A stretch of DNA of 64,000 nt, taken from positions 511,109-575,108 of the forward strand of contig JXTB01000025.1 in assembly GCA_002914805.1 (NCBI GenBank). Direction: 5' to 3'. The stretch is from Parasponia andersonii (lineage: Eukaryota; Streptophyta; Magnoliopsida; Rosales; Cannabaceae). Each line of letters starts with the position of its first letter. Within the stretch, counting starts at the first letter, position 1. Both the position numbers and the translations under genes were made by a program. The notes below the pieces were generated by a model. That model had not been told where the DNA came from, did no database searches, and was given only the letters and a program-made list of their open reading frames with translations. Positions 34,589 through 47,735 of this stretch are shown here, one piece after another.

Positions 34589-35359
34589 TCATATTTTAAC
34601 CACACGAGACCTAAATTCCTCTTTCTAATTCCGCTAGCAGATATATTCATTGGGTTTGACTATAGGAATTTCTAATCTTGTTAACAAAAATATGAATGTT
34701 ATCGCAAAATGACCAAATTTTAAATATGTCCGTTTTTCAAATGATATGGCAAAATATTCGATAAATATGTTTATATGTCAAGTGTAAAATATTATATACT
34801 AAATATAAAAATTAATATACTCAATACATTAATTGAAATTAATAGATAATTTATTTATTAAGTATTAAAAAATATATATACTTAGACAATGAGCTATATA
34901 ACTTAAAAAATAAATATTTAATTAATCAAATTTAAATATCGGGCATCATCCCTAAATTTTAAATTTTTATCGAGGATTCTTTGAAGGCGGCCTTATCCCA
35001 TCTAAAAATATAGACGTCACTCTAATCCCATCCTCTGTGGCTACTGGCTACCGATAAGTTAAGCACTGCGAAGAGTGAGGATCGCACCAATTCACAAACT
35101 AGGCTTTTTACCACTAACTACACCATCCATCCCTCTCTCGTGTTGTGAGGATTTATAATTACTGCAACAAATGTGAATATATTGGTTCAGTGTATGAGTG
35201 ATGCGTAAAGTTAGTGCCACGTAAGCTTGACCGAGACGTGGCATAAACAATGAGAGAGCAGGGTTTGATATTAATTCATACCCNTGCCGTCGACTCCATA
35301 GAGGTAGGGGAAAGCACAGAACAGAGAGAAAAGAGTCAGAAGAGAGATTGGCCAAGAAG
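34589..35359. other. Promoter region of the FKBP15 gene
   Basis: Between the MULE end and the FKBP15 start codon. It is AT-rich to about 34990, then more GC-rich near the gene. One unresolved base (N) lies at 35284. Confidence 0.5.
35217..35241. promoter_or_regulatory. Inverted pair of ACGT-core (bZIP) sites before FKBP15
   Basis: CCACGT at 35217-35222 and ACGTGG at 35236-35241 face each other across 13 bp, about 120-145 bp before the ATG. ACGT-core motifs of this kind are bound by plant bZIP factors, including the ER-stress regulators bZIP28/60, which would suit an ER-resident folding enzyme. The link is inference from motif and gene type. Confidence 0.35.
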
Positions 35360-38226
35360 ATGAGCTCCATTATTTCAGTGAAGACCACTCTTGTTTTCTT
35401 CTTCTTGCTTTTTTCTGCCTTAGGTCTCTCTCTCTGCTATCTACCTTCTGTAAATTCCATAACTTGGTTTTCACTGATTATTTCAAATTAAAGTTTTTCT
35501 TTAGATCTGATACCTAACTGGAACTGCTGATTTTCGTTCGTTGATTTTCCTTTAAGTTTGATCCCATTAATTTTATTTTGATTAGTTTTTCTTTGGTTCC
35601 AGTTTCCGCAAAAGACTCGCGCGATGTGACGGAGTTGCAGATTGGTGTGAAGGTAAATTCGATTTTTATTTTTCTTTTTTTATTCGCTGTTTTTTTCTTT
35701 ATGAGGAATTAGCATATAAGAATGGTGATGCCAGAAAGGCGTGTTTGTGGTGTTACTTTTTGAACAATTTTTTGCGAGTTGAGAATAGCTATTTTTCTTT
35801 GATTTCTAATGCTATGTATGTAGAACTTACTTAAGTGATAATTTATTATCATCGTCGGTGTAGTGATGGGTGCTTCTGGGATTTGCATGTTTTATTTTTA
35901 TTGTTAAATTACTTTTCTTATATCTTAGTTTCCAATTATTGGTTGTTATGAAACGCTTGATTTATCTTGCCATTATGCAATATAAAGCCCCTCTAGCTTG
36001 CCCGAATTTGTATTTAAGATATAGTGTTGTTTACTACTAAATACAATTTTAGACGTTTTTAAAGGTATTATTTGGTTGTAATTTCCCTCTTTCTCTTGAA
36101 AAAATGTCGAGCAGTGAACTGTAGTCTTCGTAATTTATCCTTGTTATGCTCTTCTTTTGCAGTATAAGCCAGAATCTTGTGACGTTCAAGCTCACAAAGG
36201 TGATAGAATCAAAGTACACTATCGGGTAAGTTAAATAGTTATTTTGCTCAGATTCATGATACTTGTGTCATTGAAATACTGGTAACTTTTACTGTTTCCA
36301 AGTTCAGATCATCATGTTGTTGAATATTTCCAGTTATAGAACTAGCCTTCCAACGGATATATAAATACTGCTTATGTAATGAACTGCAGTGTCATCTCTC
36401 TTTTGCTCGTCGAGCTTGTGAAATTTCCAAAGTTGTATTTGTCGTTGAGGGAGTATATTGACTTTACCATGAATAGCTTAAAAAATTAAAGGAGCTCGTG
36501 GTCCCATCTACTCTATTTCTACCCATCATTACTGTAGTTGTGTTGCTACGAGTTCTTAAGCTGATTCCAGTTCCATAATTAACAAGTATGATTGACTAAT
36601 TAGTGATTGTTATTTCTGACCTTTGCAGGGAACACTCACAGATGGAACTGTTTTTGATTCTAGTTATGATAGGAATGATCCAATTCAGTTTGAACTTGGG
36701 GCTGGCCAAGTGATCAAAGGTGTGTGGTGCGATAATAATGTCGCTGGTTTTTAGATTTATCAATGAATTTGCATATAGTTGTCATAAATTAACACCAAGT
36801 TAATGAAGCAATGTTTTCCCCACTTTCTTCTTTGTAGGATGGGATCAAGGACTGTTGGGAATCTGTGTCGGTGAAAAGCGAAAGTTGAAAATACCAGCTA
36901 AACTTGGTTATGGGGAGCAGGGTTCTCCACCTACCATCCCAGGTGCTGATTCACCTTTTTCCTAAACTTTCGGTAAATAAGTATCAGAGACCAAGTAATT
37001 CTTCAAGTTTGAAACAATTATACAATGATTTTGGGGACCTGTCAACTCCACTAAACCAATATAGATCTCTAAATCAGATCATAAGCATAAAGAAATGGTT
37101 GCAAAGTAATAGAACCCTAATTCAGTTTCTATTGCTGCGTTCTAATCCAGTATTAATGTGTTCCATATTTTTTTGATCCCTTCTTTCAACATTTCTTTGA
37201 CAAGTGCAACTATCTCTGGATCCTGATCATGGACACATGAAATTCCATATTAACCCCATTTATCTTGTAACTAACTCTCCTCAGTCTCTCTGGAAATGAT
37301 TCTTTGAGACAATGTACAAATCTCGATAATCCTACCATGGTTGACTTCCTAGGGAAGTTTGGAGAACATAAAGCAGCTTCTGAGTAAAAAAAATAGTAAA
37401 GAAGATCACATAAATGACAACATTTTTCTCTTTTTGTAAACGACTCTTTCTTCTTAATAGGATCATAATTTGTAGTATCTTTCCCCTTAAACCTTCACAA
37501 AAATATTCTTTTGTTGGCATCTCCATCGTTTTGCTTGTTAATTTTGGTGCAGAAGTACCTTATACTTGCATGAAAAAGCAAATGGTTCTTTTATCTTTTA
37601 CGACATCTTTTACGACTGCTATGGCCAGTATTATTTTTCATAGAGATTTGCTTTGTAGAAGTAGATGGCAAATTCAATGTTAGTTGTTAGTCTTGACTCA
37701 GACCTGTGATGATTCACATATGAATTGCAGACCATTAGATTAGCAGGGCCTGATGTCCATTTTGTATGAATCTCTGTCATATTTCTTTGCCAGGGTTGTA
37801 TTATCTTTAGAATTACTGGTAATCATAAACTTTAAAGTATTATTGTCTGATATTCCTCCTTGTTGCTTTACGCAAATTGAGACTTTGTTTTGAGCCACTG
37901 CATTCAGGGGTTTATAAGAGCTTGAACAGGGGTTCTATTACATGAATTTCTGCCTAGATGGTTTTAGATTTGCTTAATGTGTATATATTCCATAAAAATG
38001 CTTCCAGAACGAAGTGGAATATCTGTTTTTTCATGTGCACATGTATAAAAGAAATATTATAACACAATGTAGAAATCAAGAGGGTTTTAATATGTATATA
38101 GAATATGTGGTAACGTGAAGTTTTTGGAAAACCGCAGGTGGGGCTACGCTAATATTTGAAACAGAGCTTGTTGAAGTGGTGGGGAAAACATCAACTGGAG
38201 GCAAAACAAAAGATAGCGAACTCTAG
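35360..38226 (+). CDS. FKBP15: FKBP15-type peptidyl-prolyl cis-trans isomerase, ER lumen
   Basis: Six exons: 35360-35423, 35603-35652, 36163-36225, 36629-36719, 36838-36942 and 38138-38226; 462 nt, 153 residues, the family's usual size. Residues 1 to about 24 form a signal peptide ([16 protein letters not shown] then KDS). The single FKBP domain shows the FK506-pocket and active-site residues in [39 protein letters not shown] and [10 protein letters not shown]. It should catalyse proline isomerisation in the secretory pathway. The C-terminus is KDSEL, a weak variant of the H/KDEL retrieval signal (a faba bean member ends in KNEL, as I recall). Intron 5 is long (1195 bp). It sits head to tail with the larger FKBP gene, as FKBP15-1 and ROF1 do in Arabidopsis. 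Confidence 0.96.
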
Positions 38227-39475
38227 TCATCAGCTGAATACTTTATTGTAGTGGCCATTTCGGGCCTCCTTTTTTCCATTAAATTGTAGTTCAATAGACA
38301 TTAGTGGCTTTTATTCGTTCAGCAAAGACCATTGTTATGCTTTTAGTCAGCAGTCTGCAAAGACTATCGAAATAAATATTTTCTTTGAGAAGGATTTTTG
38401 TGTGTGGATTTTATACTCTCAATTTAGAAGAAAAAAGAAAAGGAAACACTTGAACATATTCGAAGCTTGGATTGGATTCCATTGCGCAACTCTGTCAAGA
38501 AGCAGAAAAACAGACGAGATAATAGATCATTGTCCTTTGTAAAATCTTATGCAGCTTCTTTTGATATTTCTCCTCACTTTTTCGGTGACTTCTAAATCAA
38601 GCAAAAACCAATTACTCTCCAAACAGTAGTGAGTACTGCTTTTGAGTAGGTTTCTTATTTTAACACTTTCTTCTGTTCCTGCCTATATGTACTGCAAAGA
38701 TTCATTTCCAGTTTCTTTTTCAGCGCATATTTGCAGCAAACTTTTGTGCTTGCGTAACTAGTCCATTTAAAGGAGACGAATTTGGGACACCGCCATTTCA
38801 AATGAATCATTTTCTTTGTTAACTAGTTATTACATACAATTTCGAGCCAAAAAAGAAGTCATTATGTACTGAAACCAAAAGGGCAATGAAATTGATTTTA
38901 GAAAATTTTAAAAAATACTACAAATTTATCTCTTTTTTTTGTTGGAAAAAAAAATATCAACATGTCGTTTCTTAGTAGAATTTAGAGGAAAAAAGTGCAG
39001 AAAATTCACAAATAGAAAAAGGGAAAATTCCATTTTACTATGCGTTAAAGAGAGAGTCTTGGTGAAAAAAGAAAAAAGAGAAAAAGAGAAAAACTAAAGG
39101 AAAATCTTCTATGCACGCCTTAAATATCCTAATACCTAGACTCGAAATTTCATGCGTTGGATCATCATCGTCACCATCATCACGCCACAAAAGAAAAAAA
39201 ATAAAATAAAATAAGTAAATAAAGAAAAGAAGAAACGAAATCCCTGAAATTACAGGTGACCTCTTTGGGTATCTAGAATCATCCTAACCCTTCATTTGAG
39301 CTCCCTCTCTTTAAACCCTTTGTAGAAGTCTCTAGAACTAAGTTCGCACGATAAAAGCCTTCTCTCCCTTTCCTTGGTTCTCCTGGTTCACTACACTGAT
39401 CAGTTTCTCTCTCTAGAAAACTCGCCTTTCCTCTATCTCTATTCTAGGAGTCAAGGTTTTAGTGCTCGTCTAGCA
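38227..39475. other. Spacer between FKBP15 and FKBP62
   Basis: 3' end of FKBP15 and promoter plus 5' leader of the next gene. No additional gene is visible. Confidence 0.5.
39324..39338 (+). promoter_or_regulatory. Candidate heat-shock element before the ROF1/FKBP62-type gene
   Basis: Reads AGAAGTCTCTAGAAC: three alternating 5-bp units GAA, cTC, GAA, with one mismatch to nGAAnnTTCnnGAAn. Further TCTAGAA half-palindromes lie at 39272-39278 and near 39411. It is about 140 bp before the ATG. ROF1 and ROF2 are heat-induced HSP90 co-chaperones, so an HSE is expected. Confidence 0.4.
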
Positions 39476-42400
39476 ATGGATGAGGATATCAACCTGAATA
39501 TACCGCCACCGGAGGAGATGGATGAGGACTTTGATCTGCCCGAGGTCGGCGAGGAGAACCCCATTCTCAAGGTCGGCGAGGAGAAGGAGATCGGCAAGCA
39601 GGGTTTGAAGAAGAAGCTTCTCAAGGAAGGTGAAGGCTGGGATAACCCTGAGAATGGCGATGAGGTTGAAGGTGCAGTCTTTACACTCAAAACTAGCTCT
39701 AATCAATTGTTTTTTTTTTTCCAGTTATTTTGGATTGGTTTTGATTTACATAACTGGATTCGTTTTGATTTTGTATATGTTGCTTATTCGTTTGCAGTTC
39801 ATTACACGGGGACTCTTCTGGATGGGACCAAGTTCGATTCGAGCCGTGACAGGGGGACTCCGTTCAGGTTCACTCTTGGACAAGGTGAAAGATTTCTTCT
39901 TTTTCTTTATTTAGCACCTGATTTTCATTTATTTAGTGTAGAATCATATTAAGCTTCATATATATAATTAATACTTGGTTTAACATAGCGAATTGGAACT
40001 GTAGAAGCTTTAGGTTAGTTCTTACTCTTACACCTTTTTAAGAACTTTTAAGAAAGATGACTTTGGTTCTGTCCCATTGGAACATAAGACAATAAAAGTA
40101 AGTTTTGGAGGTGAACTACCCCTGGTGAGGACAATTTTTTCGTATGTTATGATGCAGGGCAAGTTATTAAGGGATGGGATGAAGGTATAAGAACGATGAA
40201 GAAAGGTGAAAATGCTCTCTTCACAATTCCTCCGGAGATGGCTTATGGCGCGTCTGGATCGCCCCCAACTATTCCTCCCAATGCCACATTGCAATTCGAT
40301 GTGGAATTGCTTTCGTGGACTAGTGTCAAGGACATTTGCAAGGATGGTGGAATATTCAAGAAGATTCTAACTGAAGGGGACAAATGGGATAACCCAAAAG
40401 ACCCTGATGAAGTGTTAGGTATTGTATGCCTTCTTATGATTATTTTTTCTGTTTGGCTTGGACATTATAATTTATATTGAGAGTTTCCTAATCTCGGTAC
40501 AGTTAAATTTGAGGCTCGGCTTGAGGATGGCACGGTTGTTGCTCAATCAGATGGAGTTGAGTTCACCGTAAATGAGGGTAAGTCTTTGTCCAATAATGAC
40601 TTAAACTTTCAAAGAGATCTATCTCTGTGTCCTTAACGTTAGTGATTCCTCTTAACAGGTTACTTCTGCCCAGCATTGTCAAAGGCTGTTAAAACAATGA
40701 AGAAGGGGGAGAAGGTGCTTCTGACAGTGAAGCCACAATGTATGTCGTTTAATTCACTAAAGAGTTGTGTTATTAGACATTTTAACTGTCTTTCTCATTA
40801 AAATGGTTTTATTGTACAGATGGATTTGGAGAGAAGGGCAGGCCTGCTGCTGGAGGCGAAGGTGCAGTTCTGCCAAATGCGACCCTTCAGATTACTTTAG
40901 AATTGGTATCGTGGAAAACTGTCACAGAAGTGACCGATGACAAGAAGGTCATTAAAAAGGTCCTGAAGGAGGGAGAAGGCTACGAGCGTCCAAATGAAGG
41001 AGCTGTTGTCAAATGTGTGTTGATTTAAGGGTGTTCTAGATGTGTTTTTTCACCTACTGCACCTTTTTGTACAGTTTTCATCTAGTCTTGTGATTTTGCA
41101 TACTGCAGTGAAAGTGATTGGGAAACTACAAGATGGTACAGTATTTTTAAAGAAAGGATATGATGGAGAAGATCTCTTGGAGTTCAAAACAGATGAAGGT
41201 AATAATTTTTTTGGTTTCTTTCTGATCCTTTCAGTCGTTATTAATGCTCTTGTGCTGATTTTTTTTTTGATTGACAGAGCAAGTTATTGATGGACTCGAT
41301 AGAGCTGTGTTGACAATGAAGAAGGGAGAGGTAGCACTCTTGATCATTGGGCCTGAGTATGCGTTTGGTTCATCCGAGTCTCAGCAGGAGTTGGCTGTGG
41401 TACCTCCCAGCTCTACGGTCTACTATGAGATTGAGTTGGAATCCTTTATCAAGGTGAGTCAATAGTTAACTACAGTTCGCTTCATTTATATTCACGTGCA
41501 ATCATTTTGCACTTGGCTGGATGGCCTCAAACTCATGTAACTGATGGCTTTTGGTTCCTTCAGGAGAAGGAATCGTGGGATATGAACACAGAGGAGAAAA
41601 TTGAAGCTGCAGGCAAGAAGAAGGAGGAAGGTAATGTCTTATTCAAGGCTGGTAAATATGCCAGAGCTTCCAAGAGATATGAGAAGGTAAGTTGTGCAAT
41701 TTTAGAGCTTACATCTCATTCATATTTCTTTTTTATTCTCTTCCTTTATTGAGATTTGAGTGTTGTCTCTTGCAGGCTGTGAAGTATATTGAATATGATA
41801 CTTCCTTTAGTGAAGAGGAGAAAAGGCAGGCAAAGATATTGAAAGTCGCATGCAATCTTAATAATGCAGCTTGCAAGCTGAAGCTGAAAGATAACAAGGA
41901 GGCAGAAAAATTGTGCACTAAGGTTTGCTTTCGTGTGACCAATGTGGTTGTTCTGTTTCGTGGTGTACTTCAGTTTCTTTTATGATTCTTAATTATGGTG
42001 GATACAGGTACTAGAAGCAGAGAGTAGAAATGTAAAAGCTCTCTATAGAAGGGCTCAGGCATATATCCAATTGTCTGACTTGGACTTGGCTGAGTTTGAC
42101 ATAAAGAAAGCTCTTGAGATTGACCCTGACAACAGGTAAACGACCATTTCACATATTCTTACGTGGTAAAAACAAAAAATTGGTGTGTATCATGTTGATT
42201 TATGGTTTGCTCGGCCTGTTGGTAGGGATGTGAAGCTGGAATACAGAACTTTGAAGGAGAAACTGAAGGAATACAATAAGAAACAAGCGAAGTTTTATGG
42301 CAATATGTTTGCAAAGATGAGCAAATTAGAGTCTGGGGAATCCAGTGTGAGTTTACAAACCCATTGAATCTTAGACTCGTTGGTGTTTAGATATTTTTGG

Positions 42401-42496
42401 ATTGAAGTAAAGGGAATTTAACTTGTAATATCTCTGGCTTTGCAGAAAGCAGCAGTTAAGGAGGCTGAGCCTATGAGTATAGACAGCAATGCATAA
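39476..42496 (+). CDS. FKBP62: ROF1/ROF2-type immunophilin with three FKBP domains and TPR
   Basis: Thirteen exons: 39476-39671, 39798-39884, 40158-40418, 40503-40577, 40659-40739, 40820-41014, 41109-41198, 41278-41453, 41564-41686, 41776-41922, 42008-42135, 42226-42346 and 42446-42496; 1731 nt, 576 residues (ROF1 and ROF2 are 551-578). An acidic leader (residues 1-64) precedes FKBP domain 1 (about 65-149, [22 protein letters not shown]), domain 2 (about 182-265) and domain 3 (about 299-385). TPR repeats span about 400-525 ([22 protein letters not shown]), where HSP90's C-terminus docks. Only domain 1 keeps the full isomerase pocket. The protein is a cytosolic/nuclear co-chaperone in heat acclimation. 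One splice junction (exon 6, GTGTGT donor) changes a usual Val to Leu, giving VVKLKVIGKL. I take it as the co-orthologue of ROF1 and ROF2. Confidence 0.96.
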
Positions 42497-44584
42497 GTGG
42501 GGTGGTGTCATCCAGTTTCCAATTTATGGTGATAAAAGAGTAAATGCCTAGTTTTTCTGGTTTACGACTCTGTTTCATTTTAATTTGTAGGACCAATTGG
42601 TCTAGGTACAGAGGAATTTGTAACCTCTACTCGGGAGCTAGACATTGAATATTTATTACTGAATTGTTACCAATGGGTCTTTATGATCTACCTCTTATGC
42701 CGGATTTTGTTTGTGGGTTTCCTTACCTGAACTACGTCCATTTGTTTTTCTTTTTCTTAAATAAAATTTTTATGCCAGAACAAAATAATTGGTTCTAAAT
42801 AATGTAGTTTGAAGAATGTCGAGTATGCAAGTATCTTTGTTGCTGTTTGATCATGTGTTTATATCAGGGTTCTTACAACAATAGCGAAAACGGCTGCTGA
42901 AAGTTACGTACAAGGTAACTGAAAATGTTGGTTAGTTGGAACTTAGAAAAAAGGATAGGAGACTCTGTTCGGATGTTTCAGACTTTTTTCTTTTGGTTAT
43001 TGTGAACATTTCGAAACTTATTTTTCGAGTGGCGGAAGACATCAGAAGGTTCTCAACTTCTGTTCCTCTTCTTGTGCTCTGTTATGCGTGTTCCCATCTC
43101 TACACAGGCAAAAGCTTATGTTTATTTGATACGTGATAGCTTCAATAGTCAAAATTGCCAAGTTTATGTTCCCATGAGTGGTGAATTTAGCTTCACGGAA
43201 GCTGGTATGTAATGCATGTTACACTTCAAAAGCCAGCTTCAATCTTTCATATTTTGCTTTTGGACCATTACTGGGGGGAGCGTTCTCCTGTTCTAATGAG
43301 ACTCAAATTGTAAGCCAACCTACTGGTGTAAAAGGAGGGCAGAAGGCCGTTTATAGGTTGTGGGAACCTTTGCTCAAGTAGTGTTCTTCCAATGTTGGCT
43401 AGGAAAGTAATGAAGTCGCCGTCGCAGTTTCTGTCAATACAAGTCATTTCAGTCTTAGGACACGAGAGAATGAAGAAGAAGAAAAAGACAAGTGAAGAAG
43501 ATTTTGATTTCTTTTCGTGTGTTTATATACTAAATAGTTGTACAAGAAAATAATGTTTTTACCTTTTTATTCACTTTCTTTTCCATTACGGAGAGGAATA
43601 TTTTTTCCTTTTTCATTTCTATTATAGATTAAAGATGTTTTATGTCCTTATAACTTAGGATAAAGAAAAGAAAATTTCCAATTACTTTTTTTATTTGTTT
43701 GTTTATTTATTTATTTGAGCTGATGTGGGATATGTTAAACTTGGTGCCGAATTTCACACAAACCAAAAAAATATGTTTTCAGTGAACTTTAGACATTCAA
43801 TAAAATTAGACTTTATTGTCGTTGTAAAATTTATAATTCAAAATATCAAAATCTCTATTCAAACTATATAAATGCGTGATCATTTACAGAATGAACCGCT
43901 GTAGGTAATAGAAAGCGAGAAAAAGACTAGAGCATTATGAGTAATATATGCTGATCTAGCATTTGTACCAAAGTGTTGATGATGCACTGGACTCAGATTG
44001 GTCTTATATGGAAATAGTTTTTCCATCTATATCATAACTAAAATGAAGCAAGGTTTCTGCGCCTAAGCTTAAAAATTAAAGCCTTTTTCACAAGTTTTTC
44101 CCGATTCGCATAAAACATTAAAAGTTGCCAAGCCAAACTAAATAAAATCAGAGTTGAGAACAACAATATGGAAAGTAACGTAATCGAAGTACTTATGATG
44201 CTACATAATCTGTCAACAAACAATATAAAGAATGACCAATTTTTGATAATCTTACGCATGCCTCTTTTGGGATGGCAAGAAAGTGTACAGCGTATGACGA
44301 CAAACAAACAAGTCGGTCTTAAAAAATCCAATCCAAAATCTCTTCCGAGACAAATCTAATAAATCACATTGGCTTACCGAGTCTTTACCAAGAGAGTATA
44401 AATATATGGACTATAAAAGTGTGGCAAGCAATAAATGATTGCTTCAATTGGGAAGTTCTAATCATAATCACCACTTGAGGTCTCGTTGCACATAGGGATG
44501 GATTTTAAAACTCCCATCTTTGTGTCTCGCACCCACGGGAATCCCCGAGGATGGCTTTCAAACTACCCAGAACAGGAATAATGG
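42497..44584. other. Intergenic DNA between FKBP62 and CSLC (convergent 3' ends)
   Basis: Contains the 3' untranslated regions of two convergent genes and about 1.8 kb of ordinary AT-rich DNA. The open frames here (for example 43178-43381) show no homology I recognise. A stretch near 44490-44560 with CACCCACGGGAATCCCCG looks like a weathered repeat, but no ends could be found. Confidence 0.5.
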
Positions 44585-47500
44585 TCAACTCACCTGCTCT
44601 CCAATCAAATCAAGACCTACAACTAGAAAAGTGATCCCTTGAAATAGTAGGAAGTAGAAGTGAATTCCTTGGGCAGACAACAAGCTTCTTACTGAAGCAG
44701 TCAACAGTATGAAAGCAAGAGCAAGTTCCTTCCTGTACAGACGATTTCTTTTCGATTTCCCAGTTTTCTTAGAAACTTCTATTTTGCTGAGTTCGTCAAT
44801 GCCTGATTCTGAGGATGACCTGAGAAGTGAGGTTGTTTTGATGAGATGATCAGATTCCTTTTCCAAAGCAACTAGGTCTGTTTCTGATGATCTTCCCAAT
44901 TTCTTTGTGACTATCCACTCGTAAGAGCTTCCCAATCGAAACAATCCTGATATCATGGCATTAAATTTCGTCACAGACATGGTGTTCTCAAATAGAAGGA
45001 AGGGGACTATAAATGGGAATGACCGTGGTGCTGGAAGGATATTCAAGATAGACATGATTCCAGGAACATAGCAAACAACCCATGCTGGTAGCTGAGCTTC
45101 TGGCAGGAACATGGTCAGTGGAAGAATGATGCAAAAGAGGGTGAAAGAATAAAATGGCAGGATAAGCTTCCGTAGGAGGAAGAATAGAAATATCAAATTT
45201 ACTTTCTTGGCCAAACTAACCTGAAATGAATTATGAAAAAAAAAAGATAAAAGAAGATTATGTGCTGGAATATTATTTTTCTCAAAGGAACTGAATGTTT
45301 AAAATTTTTCTTGTGATTAGTCGACCACAAGTTCCTAATTTTCCTCACGTACATAAGGCACTTTCAGCAACTCGTAAATATTAGGCACTAGGAATTTTTA
45401 GATAATATTGATGGAATTCAACGTATTTCAAATAGAATCTTAAATTAATGGAAATTTGGTACCTTTGACCGGAATACATCAAAGAAGCACAAGCGAAACA
45501 ACTGCATTGGACCAGAATGCCAGCGATGTTGCTGTTTTTTGTACGCCTCATAGGACTCCGGAAGTTCGCAAAGGCACTGCAAAGAAGGACTATGTCAGCT
45601 ACAATACCAATCTAACAACATTTAAAGAACTATACAAAGAAATGGGAGAATCCACACCTTAACATCATCCAAATAAATGAACTTCCAACCACAGAGATGA
45701 GCACGAACAGCAACATCCATGTCCTCAACAGTAGTCCGTTCCAACCAGCCACCACAATCCTCCAAGGCCTTGATTCTCCATACACCAGCAGTACCATTAA
45801 ATCCAAAAAAGTTAAGAAACACACCATTGACCTGTTGTTCAACCTCAAAGTGGAAGGACAAGTTTATATTCTGCAATCTAGTGAGCAAATTCTCATCCTT
45901 GTTAACAAAAGACCATCTTGTCTGGACCAATGCTAGGTCATCATTTCCCTTCAAGTAAGAATATATAAAAATATTCAAATTCCAGTCAGATAAAAAGACT
46001 CGTAATAATTACAATATAACTCCATGAGTTTGTTTATGCGGAAAATTGACAAAGAGAGACTATGTAGAGAGCCAGAAGCATGTATTATGTTATGTACTTT
46101 TTTTCCTGAAGATCAACTAATTAACTTGCTCAATCCAATAGAACTCTTACAGCGCAGGTTGCTACAAATTCAGTGTTAAAATGAGGAATAGTTTTAAGTT
46201 ACCTTGAAATGAGGAATAGTTTTCTTCAAGAAATCTGGTCCAGGCTGAAAATCTGCATCAAATATTGCTACAAATTCATAATCTTTTACATAATCGCAGC
46301 TCATTGCAGACTTGAGATTGCCTGCTTTATAGCCAGTGCGTATTAGGCGGTGCCTGTACAATATGCGCACACCACGCTGTTGCCATTTCTGTACTTCTGC
46401 CTTGATAAGTAGTTGGACATCTAATTCATCAGAATCATCTAGAACCTGTACAAGCATTCTCTGCCTCGGCCAGTCCTGAACACAAACTGCAGCAATCGAT
46501 TGCTGGTAAACCTGTGAGACAAAAAGAGTTCAATAAAAAAGATACTTAAGATGAGACAAAGTAGCAGAAAATAGAGGCGTAAATTCTCTGTCTGGGAAGA
46601 GAATATAACTGTACTTCCACTAGTTTAGTCACTAAAGAAAAGCCAGCCCTCTATTACAATTAGCAACCAGTAATTTTCTACTATTCCACAATCTATCACG
46701 ACTTTGCTATGTATATAAATATAATATACATAAATATAAATACAAATATAAAGAAACTTAATACAGGAACTGAATCCAAATATTATGCGACAATACATGA
46801 CATGGGAAAATAGTGTACTTAGTTCGTTTCCCTCGATCTATTCTAATAAGGACATACAAATAGGCCAAAAGTGAGATAACGTCCCCCAAAACAAAAACGA
46901 AAGTTAGCCCAAAATCAAGGCATATCAAATGCAATTCAGGAAACAAAAACCATGGTATAAACCAAAAATGTCGTCTAGTCTAGAGGAAACGAGACCTACA
47001 TCATCTTACCTCCCTCTCATTGCACATGGGGATCTGCACTAACACCATTGGATAATCCTCCACATTCTCATTGCCCTCCTCATCCAAGGGCGGAGAATCC
47101 CCATACTCCATGGCCGCCTTGGGCTTCAACCTCCGGAACTTGATCCAGAAGCAACCCAGCATCAAAACCACTCGATCCACCGACTGAATAAGGAAGAGAA
47201 CAATGCAGAGGTTGGTCAAGCTCTGAAGCGGTGGCGCCAAGTAGTTGGCCCGTATCTCAAGCCAATTGGCGTAAACCCGCTCCACGAACCCGAGAACATC
47301 AGCCGACCCGACCGAAGGCGGGCTGAAATGCCACCCTCTAAAGTAAGCAAGGAGCTCAAACCCCAGTAAGAGAAGGACAACAATCAGAAACGCCTTGATT
47401 ACCCTATACAGCCGCGAGGCAGACGAATCGGCGGTCGAATCAGGGGACGCGATTCGGCGGTTGGCCGTACGGAGAAGCGAAACGACGCCGCTGGTGACCC

Positions 47501-47735
47501 ACGCGAGCGAGCCAGCGATTTGCTGGAACCTCAAGAGGCACACCCACGAGAGCTGGCGGGCGCTCCGTGCCCGCTCCTTCTCGACGGTCCGATCGGCGGT
47601 GGGGCCCCGGATCTCGAGGCTGAGGAAACCGCTATCTGGGTCGTCGTGTTTTTGGACGGAGAGTTCTGGGTTTGTCTCCCTCTGCTTGTTCCACCATTGC
47701 TGGAACTCGTAGTTTGGAGGTCGAGACTTTGACAT
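44585..47735 (-). CDS. CSLC6: Cellulose synthase-like C xyloglucan glucan synthase (CSLC6 type)
   Basis: Five exons on the minus strand: 47010-47735, 46203-46511, 45658-45948, 45463-45576 and 44585-45220; 2076 nt, 691 residues, all introns in phase 0. The N-terminus [18 protein letters not shown] and the [10 protein letters not shown] segment fit the CSLC6 branch better than CSLC4/12. GT2 catalytic signatures are all present: DDSD (exon 2), the DxD in [11 protein letters not shown] (exon 2), TVEDMD (exon 3) and QxxRW as QQHRW (exon 4). Hydrophobic helices flank the catalytic part: two in exon 1 and several in exon 5, which ends [14 protein letters not shown] enzymes sit in the Golgi and polymerise the beta-1,4-glucan backbone of xyloglucan together with XXT xylosyltransferases. 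The adjacent bHLH gene on the same strand mirrors Arabidopsis CSLC6-bHLH62. Confidence 0.95.

Noticed and set aside
43178-43381. 67-codon open frame downstream of the ROF1-type gene
   Set aside because: No domain, no splice context, no homologue I recognise; probably chance.
44480-44570. GC-rich string with CACCCACGGGAATCCCCG reminiscent of a hAT-type MITE
   Set aside because: No inverted ends or target duplication could be identified.
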